The notes under the pieces were generated by a model. It saw only the letters and a list, made by a program, of their open reading frames with translations. It had not been told where the DNA came from and made no database searches. From positions 62,001 to 126,000 of the forward strand of contig CAIMEY010000078.1 of NCBI GenBank assembly GCA_903840165.1: a stretch of DNA of 64,000 nucleotides. Reading direction: 5' to 3'. Made by a program: the position numbers and the translations under genes. The stretch's first letter is position 1. Every line of letters begins with the position of its first letter. Positions 45,057-55,031 of this stretch are shown here, piece by piece. The stretch comes from an uncultured Myxococcales bacterium (GTDB taxonomy: Bacteria; Myxococcota_A; UBA9042).

Positions 45057-45289
45057 GGGTCCCCCAGAGGCCTTCCCCGCGAACAGCGACGCGACGGGTC
45101 GCACGAGTACAAAGCGGGGGACAGAATAGCAGAACTCGCCGTGGCCGCGCCAGCCGCAATTCACGTACGACGACCGGAGTTTTGACCGCGTCTTCGGGGC
45201 CCGGTGAATGCAGGCATGGCGGTCAATGCTCGGCGCGAAGATTCGGATGTTCGACACGCAAGCGCTGCGCGGGTAGTCTTGGCCGCGTG

Positions 45290-46072
45290 ATGGGCCTACT
45301 TGCCAGCATTGGGCGCAATTTCCTCACCTCGGCCGAGACGCTGGGCGGTATTGTGTTAGTGCTCTTGCGAATCCTGCGGGCCTTGCTGCCTCCGCGCTTC
45401 GATCGCGACGAAACTTGGCTGAATCTCTACAAAGTTGGCGTCAAATCCTTCCCAATCGTCATCATGACGGCGCTGTTCACCGGCGCTATCATGGTGATTC
45501 AGTCGGGCCAATACGTGAAGCAAACCGGGGCGACCGGGCTGCTCGGCTGGGGCGCTGGCTACGCCGTGCTCGCTGAGATTGGCCCCGTGCTGATCGGCCT
45601 GATGTTCTCCGGCCGAGTGGGTGCCAATAACACCGCAGAATTAGGCACAATGAAGGTGACCGAGCAGATCGACGCGCTGCGCGCCCTGGCCATTGACCCC
45701 GTCCATTATCTGGTGGTGCCGCGCTTTGTGGCGATGATGTTGATGCTGCTGCTACTGACAGCCCTAGGGGACCTGTTTGCCTTGGTGGGTGGCGCGCTGA
45801 CCAGCCAGTTCATCCTCGAAGTCGATTGGCGCGTGTTCTACCAGGGTGTGGTGAATAGCAATTTGCTGGATGAGTACCTGACGGGGCTAGTCAAGGCCGT
45901 ATGCTTTGGCGGCTCGATCAGTGTGATTTCCTGCCATTACGGCCTCACGGTCAGCGGCGGCGCTACTGGGGTTGGCCGGGCCGTGAACGGGTGCGTGGTG
46001 ACCAGCGCCATCGGCATCTTCGTGTTCGACTATATCGTTACTTTTGCTGTGAATTTCCTCAAGCTGGGCTGA
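45290..46072 (+). CDS. mlaE: MlaE-family lipid ABC transporter permease
   Basis: 260 residues from ATG 45290 (an open extension upstream has no features; GTG 45287 is adjacent). Matches Mla[69 protein letters not shown] (the cytoplasmic coupling helix), then helices [20 protein letters not shown] and [14 protein letters not shown]. Five or so transmembrane segments. It moves phospholipid with MlaF and an MCE substrate-binding protein. Usually it is next to mlaF, but here mlaF lies 8 kb away on the other strand, with the giant lipoprotein between. It is convergent with the MepA-like gene. Confidence 0.93.
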   Translation: MGLLASIGRNFLTSAETLGGIVLVLLRILRALLPPRFDRDETWLNLYKVGVKSFPIVIMTALFTGAIMVIQSGQYVKQTGATGLLGWGAGYAVLAEIGPVLIGLMFSGRVGANNTAELGTMKVTEQIDALRALAIDPVHYLVVPRFVAMMLMLLLLTALGDLFALVGGALTSQFILEVDWRVFYQGVVNSNLLDEYLTGLVKAVCFGGSISVISCHYGLTVSGGATGVGRAVNGCVVTSAIGIFVFDYIVTFAVNFLKLG

Positions 46073-46141
46073 CACTTCGCGGTCCGGCTGCGGGCGTGCC
46101 TGGATGTGTCCATTGCTTCCAGTGTCAACCGTTCCAGCGGC

Positions 46142-47746
46142 TCATTCGCCAGCGTCGACGCTCGGAACATAGCGATTCTGCGACACATCCCACCAGCGCA
46201 TCCAGGCCCTCTGCCTTAGCCAAGGCGTCGACGTCGGTTCGCGGGGCGCGTCGTCCACCAGGATCCGTAACCAAGCGTCCGCATTGAGGGAAACTACGGT
46301 ATCGCTATCCCCGACTAGGGGCAGCAGACGCGGAACCAGCAGTTCGGGCACTGAGGCTGAAATGCCCCGTGCGGCAAACCCTTCGACCAGCCAGCGCAAA
46401 CGCCCCTTGTCGCCATTGCGCTCGAGCCAGCCCCGCACTGCGTCGTCACTGACAAAATGGCGATTCACCAACGCTTCCAAGGCCTGATGCGCCACTCGCC
46501 GGGTTGGCGCCGACGGATCGTCTAGCAGTCCAAGCAGGGGCACAGCCGCCGATTCGAGCAGCCAAGGAGCCACGGCTCGCGCGGCCAGAAAATGAAGAAA
46601 AGACAAGTCCTTGGCCTCCAGCGCCGCGAGTTGCGCGGGCCCTTGACGGCCCATGAGGGGCAGCACGACCGGCGAATGCACGGGCTTAGCCAGGTCAAGG
46701 GCAAGCTCATATAATTCCATGGCTTTGGCTGTCATTGGCACCGCAGCAGCCGCGGCCAACAAGCAGGGAACGGCCTCCGAGCGGTCGGCACGGCGCAGCG
46801 CGGCAAAGGCGGCGGTCGCCGGTTCCGGCAAATCCCAGGCCGCCGCCCAGCAAAGCCCTTGCGTCACGCGGTCATCGCCTGCATCGAGCCAGGTCAGGTC
46901 CGCCACCGCTTGAATCCGGGTCGCCGCCTCGGGTTCGCCCAGGGCCTGCAGAACGCTATTCACGCGTTTTCTCACGTCATACTGATATGTTTCGACCCAC
47001 GGCCACACTGGGTCCTCGTCCCGACAGCCAGCGAGTTTGTCCTGACGATTGCAGAACAGACGCACGTGCAAGTGGTCGTCATGCTTACCAGAATGCGCTG
47101 GTTCGCTGAGCAGTGTCCGCGCCCGCTGCACCACGGTCGGGTCGGCCCCCTGACGAACGGCGTGGGCGAGAATCAGGCGGGTCAGCGGCTCGGCCAAGTA
47201 CAAATGCTGAATCTGCACATGGGCATCCTGCACGAGCACCTCGAGCAGGTGCCACATCCGCGGCAAATCCAGTTGCACGCGCTGGACCTTACGGGGGGGC
47301 CCGACTTTGCCGCATCCTTGGGCATCCAAAACTACGAATTCATCTGGTAAAACAGGCGCATTGGTTTCAACGTCTAGCAGGTAGAGCAGCAGGTCCGCGT
47401 CCCGACCCGACTTGTGCGAATGGCTCCAGCGCATGTCGCCACCGCGTTGCAGCGAGAGATTGCCGACCCTAAGCGGCACATCTTTATGCATTTCGATATC
47501 TTGCAACCACGCCGCCGTGCGCACCAGCAGGTCCACCGTGTCTTGGGTCCCCCAGCCCGTGTCGCGCCGAGCCACGACGCTGAGGCGCTGTAAACCCGCC
47601 GCACGCCTGGGTAATTCGACACCTCCGCGCAATTCGCCACGCACGCTGTTGCCCAGAGACAGGCTAGGTTCAGCGGCCGTCGCAGCCCCGACGTGGGCGC
47701 AGCAAATCGCCAATATCAAAAGGAAATAGCGAGGCCCTATGATCAC
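46142..47746 (-). CDS. MepA-like murein endopeptidase with C-terminal helical repeats
   Basis: 534 residues from the GTG at 47746 (AGGA upstream), which starts a signal peptide (LLILAICCAHVGAATA). The N-terminal ~250 residues match the M74 family: HSHKSGRDADLLLYL supplies zinc ligands His and Asp (as in MepA His113/Asp120) and GKHDDHLHVRLFC the third His. E. coli MepA cuts D-Ala-mDAP crosslinks in the periplasm and is about 270 residues. Here an extra ~280-residue C-terminal region of HEAT-like helices is attached (ATAAFAALRRADRSEAVPCLL, PTRRVAHQALEALVN). The extension could bind a partner that controls the enzyme. Confidence 0.8.
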   Translation of the reverse strand: MIIGPRYFLLILAICCAHVGAATAAEPSLSLGNSVRGELRGGVELPRRAAGLQRLSVVARRDTGWGTQDTVDLLVRTAAWLQDIEMHKDVPLRVGNLSLQRGGDMRWSHSHKSGRDADLLLYLLDVETNAPVLPDEFVVLDAQGCGKVGPPRKVQRVQLDLPRMWHLLEVLVQDAHVQIQHLYLAEPLTRLILAHAVRQGADPTVVQRARTLLSEPAHSGKHDDHLHVRLFCNRQDKLAGCRDEDPVWPWVETYQYDVRKRVNSVLQALGEPEAATRIQAVADLTWLDAGDDRVTQGLCWAAAWDLPEPATAAFAALRRADRSEAVPCLLAAAAAVPMTAKAMELYELALDLAKPVHSPVVLPLMGRQGPAQLAALEAKDLSFLHFLAARAVAPWLLESAAVPLLGLLDDPSAPTRRVAHQALEALVNRHFVSDDAVRGWLERNGDKGRLRWLVEGFAARGISASVPELLVPRLLPLVGDSDTVVSLNADAWLRILVDDAPREPTSTPWLRQRAWMRWWDVSQNRYVPSVDAGE

Positions 47747-47975
47747 GTGAACGATATCCTGCCCGTGGGCGCGCACCTGCGGCAGCCCAACCATGCAGCG
47801 GCGGCCCAATCGGCGCAAGTTCTCAAGTTCTGCCCGTCCGCCAAACGCCGGAATGTTTTGCCAGCCTGCGGTGTTGGTGATCGCGATCGCCGAACCCCTG
47901 ACTTGCACAACGCGCCGGGGGTTGGCATACGGAATAGAGGCGGTCGTGCAACCCAGCGACGCCAAGAGGCGACGG

Positions 47976-48701
47976 ATGGCCCTTGCCCCATTAAAGCCGA
48001 TGATACGCGCAGCTCGACGGCCAGTGGTCGTTTGGAGTTCAGGTGTTATTGCGCTCGGGGCCATTTCTCTCTGGCTGGCCAGCGGCTGGAGCCAACTGCC
48101 CGCCGTCGTTGCTGTCAGCCCCAAGGTCGCCGTGCAAGCACCGATGCGGCCTGAGGTTCAGCTCGATGAGGGTCGCCGCCTAACTGTGACGTTGCGATGG
48201 GGCCACCCCGCCGGACCGCGCGAAGGAACAGCGACGGCAGGGCCAGCAGCGCAGGCGTGGGATGGCTATCTGGCCTTGGATTGCGGCGAGATTTCCCGTG
48301 TAGATCCATTGGAATTGGAGTCGGACCTGGGCGACCGGGTCGGGCCCGTTGTCCGCGGCGAAGGCGGTGACGAACGCGTCTACTGGCGCTCCAAAACCTC
48401 TGGCGATGCCGATGGTTTGCAGGTGCAACTGGTGGCCTGTGCCGCCTCCGCCAAGGGGGAATCCAGCCACTTGCGCATCGTAACGCCGCAAAGAACCTAT
48501 TCGGCGCGGCTGGACTGGACCGTGGATGACTTTGTCTCCCTGCGCGCTGGCGATGACGGTTCAACCCTGGATATTCACATCGCTTCCCAGCGAGATATTC
48601 GCGCCATCCGTGGTGCGCGCATTACCGCAGTGCCACGGGCAGACGCTGCACCGGTCGCCTCTGCACCGCCCGAAGGCGCACCGAGTCCATCAGTCCAGTA
48701 A
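47976..48701 (+). CDS. exported protein of unknown function
   Basis: 241 residues from ATG 47976 (GAGG 7 nt upstream; ATG 48000 is an alternative). A basic N-terminus and one hydrophobic segment (VVVWSSGVIALGAISLWLASGW) suggest an N-terminal membrane anchor. The rest is beta-rich (RRLTVTLRWGHPAG, VYWRSKTSGDADGLQVQLVAC, LRIVTPQRTYSARLDW), perhaps one Ig/Fn3-like sandwich, ending in a Pro/Ala-rich tail. It is divergent from the MepA-like gene with 229 bp between. Nothing recognised. Confidence 0.55.
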   Translation: MALAPLKPMIRAARRPVVVWSSGVIALGAISLWLASGWSQLPAVVAVSPKVAVQAPMRPEVQLDEGRRLTVTLRWGHPAGPREGTATAGPAAQAWDGYLALDCGEISRVDPLELESDLGDRVGPVVRGEGGDERVYWRSKTSGDADGLQVQLVACAASAKGESSHLRIVTPQRTYSARLDWTVDDFVSLRAGDDGSTLDIHIASQRDIRAIRGARITAVPRADAAPVASAPPEGAPSPSVQ

Positions 48702-48871
48702 TTGCCTGGATTTGTTGACAATTTCTGAGGTATCGCTTCTGGGAAAGCAGGCAGGCTTGGTGCTCAACAGCGCCACGGTCAAGGGCCCCTCAGGGTGCGC
48801 AGACGCGCGATTACTGCCAACCACCAAGGCGCAAAAGCCTAACAGAAATGCGTAATTATCGCCGTCATGGG

Positions 48872-48954
48872 CAGGATCATACTGCGTCTTGGGCAGGATT
48901 GTCAGGATTGTACTGCGTCAGGGGCAGGCGCCACCGCATTGCGTCTTGCACAGG
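48872..48954. repeat. tandem repeat at the end of a Cys-rich gene
   Basis: Two 26-nt copies of CAGGATxxTACTGCGTCxxGGGCAGG start at 48872 and 48903 (31-bp period), and a degenerate third copy (GCGTCTTGCACAGG) ends at 48954 inside the coding end of the gene at 48918-52778. The non-coding copies look like duplications of the gene's last codons. Confidence 0.6.
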
Positions 48955-51900
48955 GAGGCGCAATAGGCCGTCCAATTGCCGGCCGCCGCGCAGCAGAAGT
49001 CGTCAAGTGCGCAAACGCAGGCTTCACAGGCACATCCGCCGCAGCCTGGCTTGCCGGGAGGAGGAGATGCCGTGCACCCAGCTGCGCCACCGCCCTGGCA
49101 TGCGCCGCAGTCCTTGGCGCAGGTGGAACAGGTCTCGTTCTTGGCCGCGTCGCACTTGCCGTCTCCGCAGTAACTAGCAGGGCAGACTCCGCAATCCTTG
49201 GTGCAGGACTTGCAGTCTTCGCTGGCCTTGGGGTCGCATACGCCATCGCCGCAGAAGCCACATTGGCCGCAATCGGTTGGGCAGGAGGCGCAGCTCTCGC
49301 TGGCCGCGCAAACTTTGTCACCACAGCCCGCGCACTGTCCGCAGTCGACCGGGCAATTGCCACAAGTTTCGCCGGCATCGCAGGTCTGATTGCCGCAGCC
49401 ATCGCTACAGCCAAAGCAACTCGTCGTGAGCGTAAAGGATGCAGCAGCATTGGGCGTTGAGTCTAAAACGATCTGATATTGCTTACCTTTATCGGCATTG
49501 AAGCTGACAATGGACGTCCCCGTCAGCATTTGCGCAAAGGCCAAGCAGGTCGTGCCGTCGCACGCTTTGGCGGGATCGACCACGAAAATATCGATATTTC
49601 CAGTGGTTCCCACATCACGCACGACCTTGACATAGCCAAGACCGGAACAACCCGCGGTGAACGTGTAGGCCAGTTCATGGCCGCTGTGGTTGCCGCCTAG
49701 GCAACTCCAGACGTCGATTGCGGAAGTGGACCCCGGCTGCAGGATGTTGCCCTTGACCGAGGTACCGCAGGTCGCCGTCAAGTTCATTGGCTGGCAAGTC
49801 TTTGGACATACGCCACAATCCAGCGGACAGGTGGTGCAGTTCTCGGTGCCGAGGATGTCGCACTTGCCATCGCCGCAGGGCGTGCAGCCGACTTTGCAGT
49901 CGATGGGGCAGGTTTTGCAGTCCTCGCCGGGAACGGTGCACTTGCCGTCGCCGCACAGGACGCAGGCGCCGCAATCCAGAGGACAACTGGCGCAATCTTC
50001 AGCACCTTGCACGCACTTGCCATCGCCGCAACCGTTGCACAGGCCGCAGTCCTTGGGGCAGTTGCTGCAATCCTCGGTCTTGGCGTTGCACTTGGCGTCA
50101 CCGCAGACGGGGGGAGGGCCGCAGTTGTCCGTAAGCGTGATTTCGTAATCGCTGGGCTTACCTGCGCCATCGACGACCAAGTAGTACAACTGGCCCTTGG
50201 TCACCGTTGCCACCAAGGTTGTCGCGCCAATGGCGGGAACCGCTGCTTTTAAACAGGATTTTCCATCACACGCCTTGGTGCCGTCGAGCACGTACAAGCC
50301 CAGGGCCTGCTTGGGGTAGGCCGGCGAGTAGCCCTGATCGTCGGCTGGAACCAAGGTAATGGTGATGGGCCCCGTGCATATCGCCTTGTAGGCGTAGGTG
50401 AATTCATTGCCGGGGTAGCTGCCGGAGCACGCGCCACCGACGCTGTCAACCCCGTCCGTGGCACCGCCCGAGAAGGTCGATAGCAACTTGTCGCTGCCGG
50501 AGTACAGGCTGTCGGCTGTCTTGCAACCGGCGTTGCACAAACCACAATCGGCCGGGCAGGTGTTGCAGTCTTCGGGCTGCGTCAAGGCGTCGTCAAAGTA
50601 AAAGCACTTGCCGTCGCCGCAGTTGTCATAGGGGTCGCCGCAGTCTGCCTTGCAATTCGCTGTTGTTTCGGTGGCTTTATCGCAGAATGTGTCACCGCAC
50701 TTACTCGCTGGGCAGGCGCCGCCAAACACCGGCGTCACGCCTTTGCACAGACCGTTGGCGCATACATCTCCGGAAGTACAAGCATTTCCATCATCGCACT
50801 TGACGCCTTTGGGCGCGGAGGCCTGCTGGCATAGGCCGGTCAGGGGAGCGCAAAAGGTCAAACTGCAGGCCGTGTCTTGGGATTTGTCGCAGACGATCGC
50901 GTTGGCGGGGTTGTTCTGGCAGGAACTGTCGACGCAAATCGGCGTACCGTTGCACAAATTGCCGTCGTCCTGGCTCAGGCAGTCTTTGTCGACAATGCAC
51001 TCGACGCACTTGTTCTTGCCGGGCACGCAGGCGGCGTTCTTGCAGACGCCGGGGCTAGTGCAGTTGTCGCCAGTATCGCAAAATCCTGAGGTATTCTTGT
51101 GTACGCAGCCGCTCGCCGGGTCGCAACTGTCATCGGTGCAGGGGTTGCTGTCGTCACACACCACGGGTTGCCCGCCGACGCAGGAGCCATTGCTGCACGC
51201 TTCCCCGGACGTACAGGCGTTGCCGTCGCTGCACGGGACGCTCTTCTTCTCATGGATACAGCCGAACACGGGGTCACAACTGTCCACCGTGCAAGGGCTT
51301 TTATCGTCGCAGTCGACCTTGCCGCTTGGCACGCAGACGCCCTTGGTGCAGACCTCGCCGATGGTGCATAAGTCCCCGTCTTCACACGTAGCGCCCGATT
51401 TCTGAATGTGCGAGCACATGCCGGCGCAGAAGTCCGTTGTGCAAGGATTGTTGTCGTCACAAGGGTTTAGCGTGCCGCCGCCGCAGACTTGGTTGATGCA
51501 CAGTTCGCCGATGGTGCAGTCGTTGCCGTCTTCGCAAGCGGCCCCATCTGGTCGCGGCAATTGCTTGCATTTGCCCGTATTTGACTGGCAAAGATTGTCC
51601 ACGCAGCCGCCCTTTTGCGGACACGTGATGACCGATCCTGCCTTGACCTGGCACTTGCCGGCCTGGCAAATCAGCACGCCGTTGCACAGATCGTTGTCGT
51701 CAAAGGGTGCGCAGTCGGCGTTGCTGGCGCACTGGCAAATCGGCACGCCTCCACCGCAAACACCTGATGTGCAAGTGGAATTCTTGGTGCATGACAGGCC
51801 GTCATCGCAGCTTGTGTCGTCTTCAGCCGGGGACTGGTTGCAAAGGCCCGACTTGGTGTCGCAGGTTTCGACGATGCACTGACCGGGGTTGGCGTTGCAC

Positions 51901-52778
51901 TTGACGATTGTCTTGGGGTCGACCGCGCACTCCTGGTTGATGCACTTGAGCTTGCCGTTACACAAGTTCCCGTCTTCAAAAGGCAAACAGTCATCATCTA
52001 CCAAGCAACCGCAGCCCGGCTGGATTTTGCCCACGCAGATGCCGCCGTCACATTTGTCCCCAGAAGTACAGGTATTTCCGTCGGTGCAGGTGCCGGCCCC
52101 GGCCAAGTGAACGCAGCCGGTGGCCTTGTCGGCCCCAGCGGTGGTCGCATCGCAACCGTCCTGCGTGCATGGGTTGCCGTCCTCGCAGGAGCGGATGTCG
52201 CCCGCGTCTGGGTTGCACTTGCCGTTGACGCATAACTCACCGATTGTGCAGGGATCACCATCTTCGCAAGGCCAGTACTTCGGCGCGGCCATGGCGCTGC
52301 AAACCCCTGTCGCTACGTTGCATTTGCCGAGTTGGCAGGGCTTGAGCGATAACGAGCCCACGCAGTCGTAGTCCGTGGTGCAAGGGCTGGGCAACGGCGT
52401 CGCGTCGGCAGCATCCCCAGCAAGGCCATCGCCGGCGACGGCATCAAGCGTATCCTTTGTACTGTCAGTGGGTTCTACGGCATCGCCATCGGTCGGGCTT
52501 GAGTCATCGCTGTCGGCCGCCGTCCCGGTGTCGCCTGCGTCGGTCACGCCGGAATCAGCCACGATATCGGGAACAACCGGCAACTCCAGAAAGGGAGCAT
52601 CCGGCAGTTGAAAGACGTCCGCACCGTTTGAGCCACTTGGGGTGGCACCGCCGCAGGCCAGCAACAGGGTCATCGCTGCCGGCGCAAGATAGGGCAGGAG
52701 CGCCTCAAGCCGGCTCGCTGCCTCATGAATTGGGCGCGAACGAGGATGCCCAGGCCGGCCTTTATTCAGCGACACCAT
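48918..52778 (-). CDS. mosaic Cys-rich lipoprotein with two PPC-like domains
   Basis: 1286 residues, with GGAGGAA 7 nt before ATG 52778. The signal ends in lipobox LLLAC; an Asp/Thr-rich linker follows. The first ~660 residues have the CxDGxxCTxxxxCxxGxC / CDDxxPCTxDxCD repeats seen in the genes at 1723 and 53163. Next come CGDGxCxxxxxxCxxCPxDCGxC units as in the giant gene at 38907, enclosing two beta-sandwiches like bacterial pre-peptidase C-terminal domains (FTYAYKAICTGPITITLVPA...GLYVLDGTKACDGKSC and ELAYTFTAGCSGLGYVKVVRD...FVVDPAKACDGTTC). It ends with a CGGCACEACVCALDDFCC module. Secreted surface role inferred. Confidence 0.85.
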   Translation of the reverse strand: MVSLNKGRPGHPRSRPIHEAASRLEALLPYLAPAAMTLLLACGGATPSGSNGADVFQLPDAPFLELPVVPDIVADSGVTDAGDTGTAADSDDSSPTDGDAVEPTDSTKDTLDAVAGDGLAGDAADATPLPSPCTTDYDCVGSLSLKPCQLGKCNVATGVCSAMAAPKYWPCEDGDPCTIGELCVNGKCNPDAGDIRSCEDGNPCTQDGCDATTAGADKATGCVHLAGAGTCTDGNTCTSGDKCDGGICVGKIQPGCGCLVDDDCLPFEDGNLCNGKLKCINQECAVDPKTIVKCNANPGQCIVETCDTKSGLCNQSPAEDDTSCDDGLSCTKNSTCTSGVCGGGVPICQCASNADCAPFDDNDLCNGVLICQAGKCQVKAGSVITCPQKGGCVDNLCQSNTGKCKQLPRPDGAACEDGNDCTIGELCINQVCGGGTLNPCDDNNPCTTDFCAGMCSHIQKSGATCEDGDLCTIGEVCTKGVCVPSGKVDCDDKSPCTVDSCDPVFGCIHEKKSVPCSDGNACTSGEACSNGSCVGGQPVVCDDSNPCTDDSCDPASGCVHKNTSGFCDTGDNCTSPGVCKNAACVPGKNKCVECIVDKDCLSQDDGNLCNGTPICVDSSCQNNPANAIVCDKSQDTACSLTFCAPLTGLCQQASAPKGVKCDDGNACTSGDVCANGLCKGVTPVFGGACPASKCGDTFCDKATETTANCKADCGDPYDNCGDGKCFYFDDALTQPEDCNTCPADCGLCNAGCKTADSLYSGSDKLLSTFSGGATDGVDSVGGACSGSYPGNEFTYAYKAICTGPITITLVPADDQGYSPAYPKQALGLYVLDGTKACDGKSCLKAAVPAIGATTLVATVTKGQLYYLVVDGAGKPSDYEITLTDNCGPPPVCGDAKCNAKTEDCSNCPKDCGLCNGCGDGKCVQGAEDCASCPLDCGACVLCGDGKCTVPGEDCKTCPIDCKVGCTPCGDGKCDILGTENCTTCPLDCGVCPKTCQPMNLTATCGTSVKGNILQPGSTSAIDVWSCLGGNHSGHELAYTFTAGCSGLGYVKVVRDVGTTGNIDIFVVDPAKACDGTTCLAFAQMLTGTSIVSFNADKGKQYQIVLDSTPNAAASFTLTTSCFGCSDGCGNQTCDAGETCGNCPVDCGQCAGCGDKVCAASESCASCPTDCGQCGFCGDGVCDPKASEDCKSCTKDCGVCPASYCGDGKCDAAKNETCSTCAKDCGACQGGGAAGCTASPPPGKPGCGGCACEACVCALDDFCCAAAGNWTAYCASLCKTQCGGACP

Positions 52779-53162
52779 CCCATTTCCTCCGCAACAACCG
52801 TTGCGCGTGGCAGGACCGGCCTTGACCGCGCCACACCGAGTCTCATGCCCGAGTTCGGCTCGCCCTTTGGCGAATTCCTATTGTGAATCAAGGATCGGTG
52901 GACCGCTTGCTCAGATTCCACGCCAGGACCAGGGGCACGACGCGCTCACCGCAAACAAGCGCAGAACGCACTACCCTGACTGTATCATGCCGATTTCTCC
53001 CGGCCTCGGCAACGCCTTGGCCACCTTTATGCCTTGGCAATACGGCGCGGGCGTCACGTGTTTCTTGTCAATTGCGGCCAAAGACTGCCAGGGCAATTGG
53101 AACTGCCTCCAGCACTGGATAAGCCTAGACGTCTAAAGCTCTGCAGAAGCAATGGGTTGCAA
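52779..53162. other. 384-bp intergenic region, no gene seen
   Basis: It separates the two Cys-rich lipoprotein genes on the minus strand and must contain the promoter of the gene starting at 52778. Small open frames on the + strand lack ribosome-binding sites. No hairpin terminator or repeat stands out. Confidence 0.5.
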
Positions 53163-55031
53163 CTAGCCGCTTACGCCGACAACCTTGGCACCCATGGCCG
53201 AAAAGCGCAGGCCAATGGAAGCCGCTTCGGGTACGCCGTTGCCATCGATGTCGATGTCCAAGGTCAAGGCATCTTGAATTAAAGCAACGACTTGACTGAG
53301 AGACAATCCCGAAGCAGCGAAAACGCTAGGGTCTAGCGAGTTGATGACGTCCAGCAAGGCTTTTTGCGGCACAGCGCCACCCAATACCCCAGAAACACTT
53401 AGCAATTGAATGCCATCGGTATCGAACTTGACGTCGGCCTCAATGCGCGCGCCTTTGACAAAGAGCGTCGTGTTCTTGGCACCGAGCAACGCCGCATCCA
53501 TGGCAAACAGCGTGTCGGCCCCGCCTGCGGTCAAATGTCCTGCAGAAACAACGGCATTCGCGAAGGTGAACTTCGGTTTGCAGTCGGGACCAAAGGCCGC
53601 TTGGCTCACGAGCCAACTGCAGACCTGCTTTTGGCCATCGCACCCTGCGGCCAGGGATTCCGGGCTCAACTCTGCGTAAAATAGGTTCAAAGTAAAGGGT
53701 TTATCGGGCCCTGTGTAGCCCTCAAACTCGGCGATAAAGGTCATGCTGCCATCGGCAATTGCTTTGATGAGCGATTGGTTAACAAAGGCCCCGAGCATGG
53801 CGCAGGCGTTGTCGATACCCGCCGTACAAGTCCCTGAAGGCGCACAGGTATTGGGGTTCCCGTCGACATCGATGCCCTCCCCCGGTTTGCCATTCTTGCC
53901 GATCTGAAAGACGGTCAGCTTGCCCTCGGTATCGCTGAAGAATTTCTGGCACTTGGCGCAGCTGGCGGTCTTGATGCCCTTGCAGACGCCGCCTGTGCAG
54001 AGGTCGGGCGTGGTGCAGTCAAAGCCATCGTCGCAAGAGCCGCTGTTCAATGCATGGATGCAACCTTTTGTTTTCATGCATGAATCGTCGGTGCACAAGT
54101 TGTTGTCGTCACAAGGCAAGGGTAAGCCGCCGACGCAGGTCAATGCGGCGGTGCACGTCTCGCCATAGACGCATAAGTCTCCGGATGTACAGGGATCACC
54201 AGCCTTGAGATTGCTGTGGCTGCAGCCTTTGACCGGGTCGCAGCTGTCGACCGTGCAGGGCTGCTTGTCGTCGCAAGCCAAGGGGTCCAAGGCTGCCGTG
54301 CATCCCACCTTGCTGTCGCAACTATCCTTGGTGCAAGGGTTTGCATCGTCGCACGCAAGTTTGGCACTGCCGCCCTGACAGATGCCGTCCAGGCACGCAT
54401 CATTCAAGGTGCAGGGATTGTTGTCATTGCAACTGGCCGTACCGCCTGGCGTCGACACGCAGCCGGCCCCGGCTTGGCAGCTGTCCAGTGTGCAAGGGTT
54501 GGCATCATCGCAAAGCATTGGTTTGCCAGCGCATTTCCCCAGAGGTCCGCAGGCATCGCCGCTGGTGCATGGATCGCCGTCGTCACACACTGTATTCGGA
54601 TCAATGCTGTAGGCGTGGGCGTCGTTGGCTGGTTGGCATTTGCGACACGGATCGGCAGGGTCGAGTAGGCCCGCATCGACGCACGAGCCCGAGATAACGC
54701 ACATTTTTGCCACAGGCGCGTGCAGACAGCCCGTGGCGGGTACGCAGGAATCATCGGTGCAAGTAATCCCGTCTGCACAGTCGACGGCTGTGCCGACGCA
54801 GACGGCCTTTTCGCAATGATCACCGGTGGTACAAGCGTTACCGTCATCGCACACGGCGTTTGCCGTCGCGCATTGCAAGGCGGCCCCGTCGCCATCAGCG
54901 GCCGATGCAGCGTCCGCGGTCGGAGTCGTGGCGGTGGTATTACTGCTGCTACAAGCGAAAGTGCCTGCAATTGCGAAGTATACCGCCCAAGCCACACCCG
55001 GCTTGCAGCGCACCAAGTGGATTGCCCGCAT
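53163..55031 (-). CDS. Cys-rich repeat lipoprotein
   Basis: 622 residues from ATG 55031, with GAGG 5 nt upstream. The signal ends in lipobox GTFAC. Residues ~60-360 are about eight CDDGxPCTxxxxC / CxDxxxCTxDSC repeat units, including a CRKCQPANDA variant. From CQKFF on, a Cys-poor ~270-residue C-terminal domain follows (DVDGNPNTCAPSGTCTAGIDNACAMLG..., FEGYTGPDKPFTLNLFYAEL, ..., IDIDGNGVPEAASIGLRFSA), seemingly beta-rich with a DxDGNGxPE calcium-like loop. It is the same repeat family as the proteins at 1723 and 48918. The C-terminal domain is not recognised. Surface location inferred. Confidence 0.83.
   Translation of the reverse strand: MRAIHLVRCKPGVAWAVYFAIAGTFACSSSNTTATTPTADAASAADGDGAALQCATANAVCDDGNACTTGDHCEKAVCVGTAVDCADGITCTDDSCVPATGCLHAPVAKMCVISGSCVDAGLLDPADPCRKCQPANDAHAYSIDPNTVCDDGDPCTSGDACGPLGKCAGKPMLCDDANPCTLDSCQAGAGCVSTPGGTASCNDNNPCTLNDACLDGICQGGSAKLACDDANPCTKDSCDSKVGCTAALDPLACDDKQPCTVDSCDPVKGCSHSNLKAGDPCTSGDLCVYGETCTAALTCVGGLPLPCDDNNLCTDDSCMKTKGCIHALNSGSCDDGFDCTTPDLCTGGVCKGIKTASCAKCQKFFSDTEGKLTVFQIGKNGKPGEGIDVDGNPNTCAPSGTCTAGIDNACAMLGAFVNQSLIKAIADGSMTFIAEFEGYTGPDKPFTLNLFYAELSPESLAAGCDGQKQVCSWLVSQAAFGPDCKPKFTFANAVVSAGHLTAGGADTLFAMDAALLGAKNTTLFVKGARIEADVKFDTDGIQLLSVSGVLGGAVPQKALLDVINSLDPSVFAASGLSLSQVVALIQDALTLDIDIDGNGVPEAASIGLRFSAMGAKVVGVSG

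Noticed and set aside
52988..53136. Possible small protein in the 52.8-53.2 kb gap
   Set aside because: No ribosome-binding site, no features, and ends without relation to neighbours.
1723..55031. Repeat-rich regions as CRISPR-like arrays
   Set aside because: The repeats are in-frame protein modules with coding variation, not identical DNA repeats with unique spacers, and no cas genes are present.
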